Below, in pieces: positions 62,901-64,000 of a DNA stretch of 64,000 bases. The stretch is taken from contig WBMV01007727.1 in the NCBI GenBank assembly GCA_013396655.1, positions 536,492-600,491 of the forward strand, given 5' to 3'. The notes beneath the pieces were generated by a model. That model saw nothing but the letters and a program-made list of their open reading frames with translations. It was not told where the DNA came from and ran no database searches. Numbering within the stretch: the first letter of the stretch is position 1; each line of letters opens with the position of its first letter. The position numbers and the translations under genes are program-made. This DNA is from Campylorhamphus procurvoides (Eukaryota > Chordata > Aves > Passeriformes > Dendrocolaptidae).

Positions 62901-64000
62901 CTGAAGTAGGTATTCAGACTCTATTTTTTTTTTCTGAAAAAATAAAACATTTTTCACATGGCAATTAAACCTCTGTCATCCCTTTAAGACTGTGGTAATT
63001 TTTTCTTCTAATCTGATAATGTAATTACTTTTTTTCATTTTTTGATCCTTTGGGTTTGATTCTGATTCTGATTGTGCTAGTTACACTTGGAATGTCATAG
63101 GGAATTAAAAGTTCCAGAGAGAAATATCCACTTGCTTTCAAAGAAGCAAATGTAGCATAATCAGTCATGTCTCTCAAAACCATTTTCTGAATTTGTAGTA
63201 GGCATCAAAAGTAATTCCAATTACGTTAGTATGGTCATATCACCATCACTACAAATTAATGAAGCTTCACTGAAGAACTATATCAGTTTACATCACTGTA
63301 GGTTTGTAGAGACTCCCAGACTTTATTGTGATGGAGGTCAGACATGAAAGTTAAAGGAAGATAAAGAAGAGAGAAAAATTAATTTAGACTTCTGTTCTGT
63401 GAGCACGTTTTAATTTTTCCTCTGCTGTGTTTTGGTGAGTAAAAGGTCACTCCATTTGAAGCCTCAGTCCAAGGTAGTTTCTGAAAAACATTGAGAACAA
63501 TCCACTGAAGAAAGTTCCAGACATTTAGTAGTCTGCCTCTTTTTCTCTCTCTTTTTGTTTTCCTGATCTCTGAATCTGTTCTCTCAAATGTTTCTGTACA
63601 AACATGAGACTCACTCTTGAGCATCTCAGTTATTCTGCTGCTTCTTCCTCTCTTGAGGTCATAATTCCCTCCAATTATATCTCTGTAAGTGAGGTGTCCC
63701 AAACCTCAGTAGGACTTCAGCTGCAGGGCAAGCAGCAGGAGTGGAGAGCTGCCAAATCACGCATAAGTCTCTTTTTTAAAATAATTATGTTTGGGATGAG
63801 TGATGAGGTCTCTGTGGAATACTGTATGTGTTTAAAGCCACAAGAGGCATCAAAATAATCATAAAACATGTGTAAGGGCTTTTAAATGCTTTTTATGTAA
63901 AGAACTCAAATTGTTTTAAAAATTCTAGGTTTTGTCATATTAAATTTGGTTACTGTACGTTCATGTGCTTCAAGAGATGATGTGGTGGTTTAGTTTTCTT
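59995..64000. other. Unique AT-rich non-coding DNA to the end of the window
   Basis: No gene is supported. The segment at about 60050-60780 is somewhat richer in G and C in its middle and lacks matches to families I can name; a decayed LTR-type element is conceivable but not shown. A (GAT)4 run lies at 61629-61640 and a short GATTCT repeat near 63057-63073. Frames of up to 107 codons (63379-63702, minus) have no recognised features. The window stops without reaching a recognisable boundary. Confidence 0.6.

Noticed and set aside
63979..64000. Sequence at the very end that could be the start of an LTR or other repeat
   Set aside because: Only about 20 bp are visible before the window ends, which is too little to assign.
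1..64000. CRISPR arrays, operons, phage genes, tRNA or rRNA genes
   Set aside because: No regularly spaced repeats, dense coding, cloverleaf-type sequences or rRNA segments were seen; the DNA is vertebrate and non-coding in character.

Overview
The window is AT-rich, gene-poor vertebrate DNA, almost certainly avian. The main evidence is at least thirteen CR1 non-LTR retrotransposon fragments. Several carry the typical bird CR1 3' end: the 'caggttgcccagagaagctg' block, 'ggtcccttccaacc', then short ATTCTATG-type terminal repeats. There are no prokaryotic features: no operons, ribosome-binding sites or dense coding. Simple repeats are few and short, and CR1 covers only about 2.6 kb (about 4%), which fits a bird genome, perhaps a songbird. 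Species and chromosome cannot be fixed from the sequence alone.

I found no protein-coding gene, tRNA, rRNA or other RNA gene that I can support. Open frames are nearly all under 150 codons, scattered over both strands, and show no recognisable domain. The longest (226 codons, minus strand, 23985-24665) is reported only as a weak candidate. The window is therefore intergenic DNA or the inside of a very large intron; the sequence does not say which.

Layout. 1-5.8 kb is unique AT-rich DNA. 5.87-6.30 kb holds two CR1 pieces in opposite orientation, ending at a single N. 6777-7987 and 8330-9540 are two near-identical 1,211-bp copies (two differences seen). The first ends at an N and the second begins at a 19-N gap, so this is most simply a false duplication made by the assembler. 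9.5-15.8 kb is unique, with an (AT)8 run, a perfect 24-bp A/T palindrome and a CRE-type octamer. CR1 copies follow at 15.8, 17.3, 26.0, 30.6, 32.1, 36.5, 38.6, 41.3, 46.1, 50.8 and 59.9 kb. The DNA between them is unique and AT-rich, with minor microsatellites, short tandem duplications and hairpins.

No previously undescribed biological system is visible. The most useful observations are the likely assembly duplication, the CR1 palindrome at 32249-32277, the inverted CR1 pair, and a few regulatory-looking or locally repeated AT-rich segments that a cross-species alignment could test.
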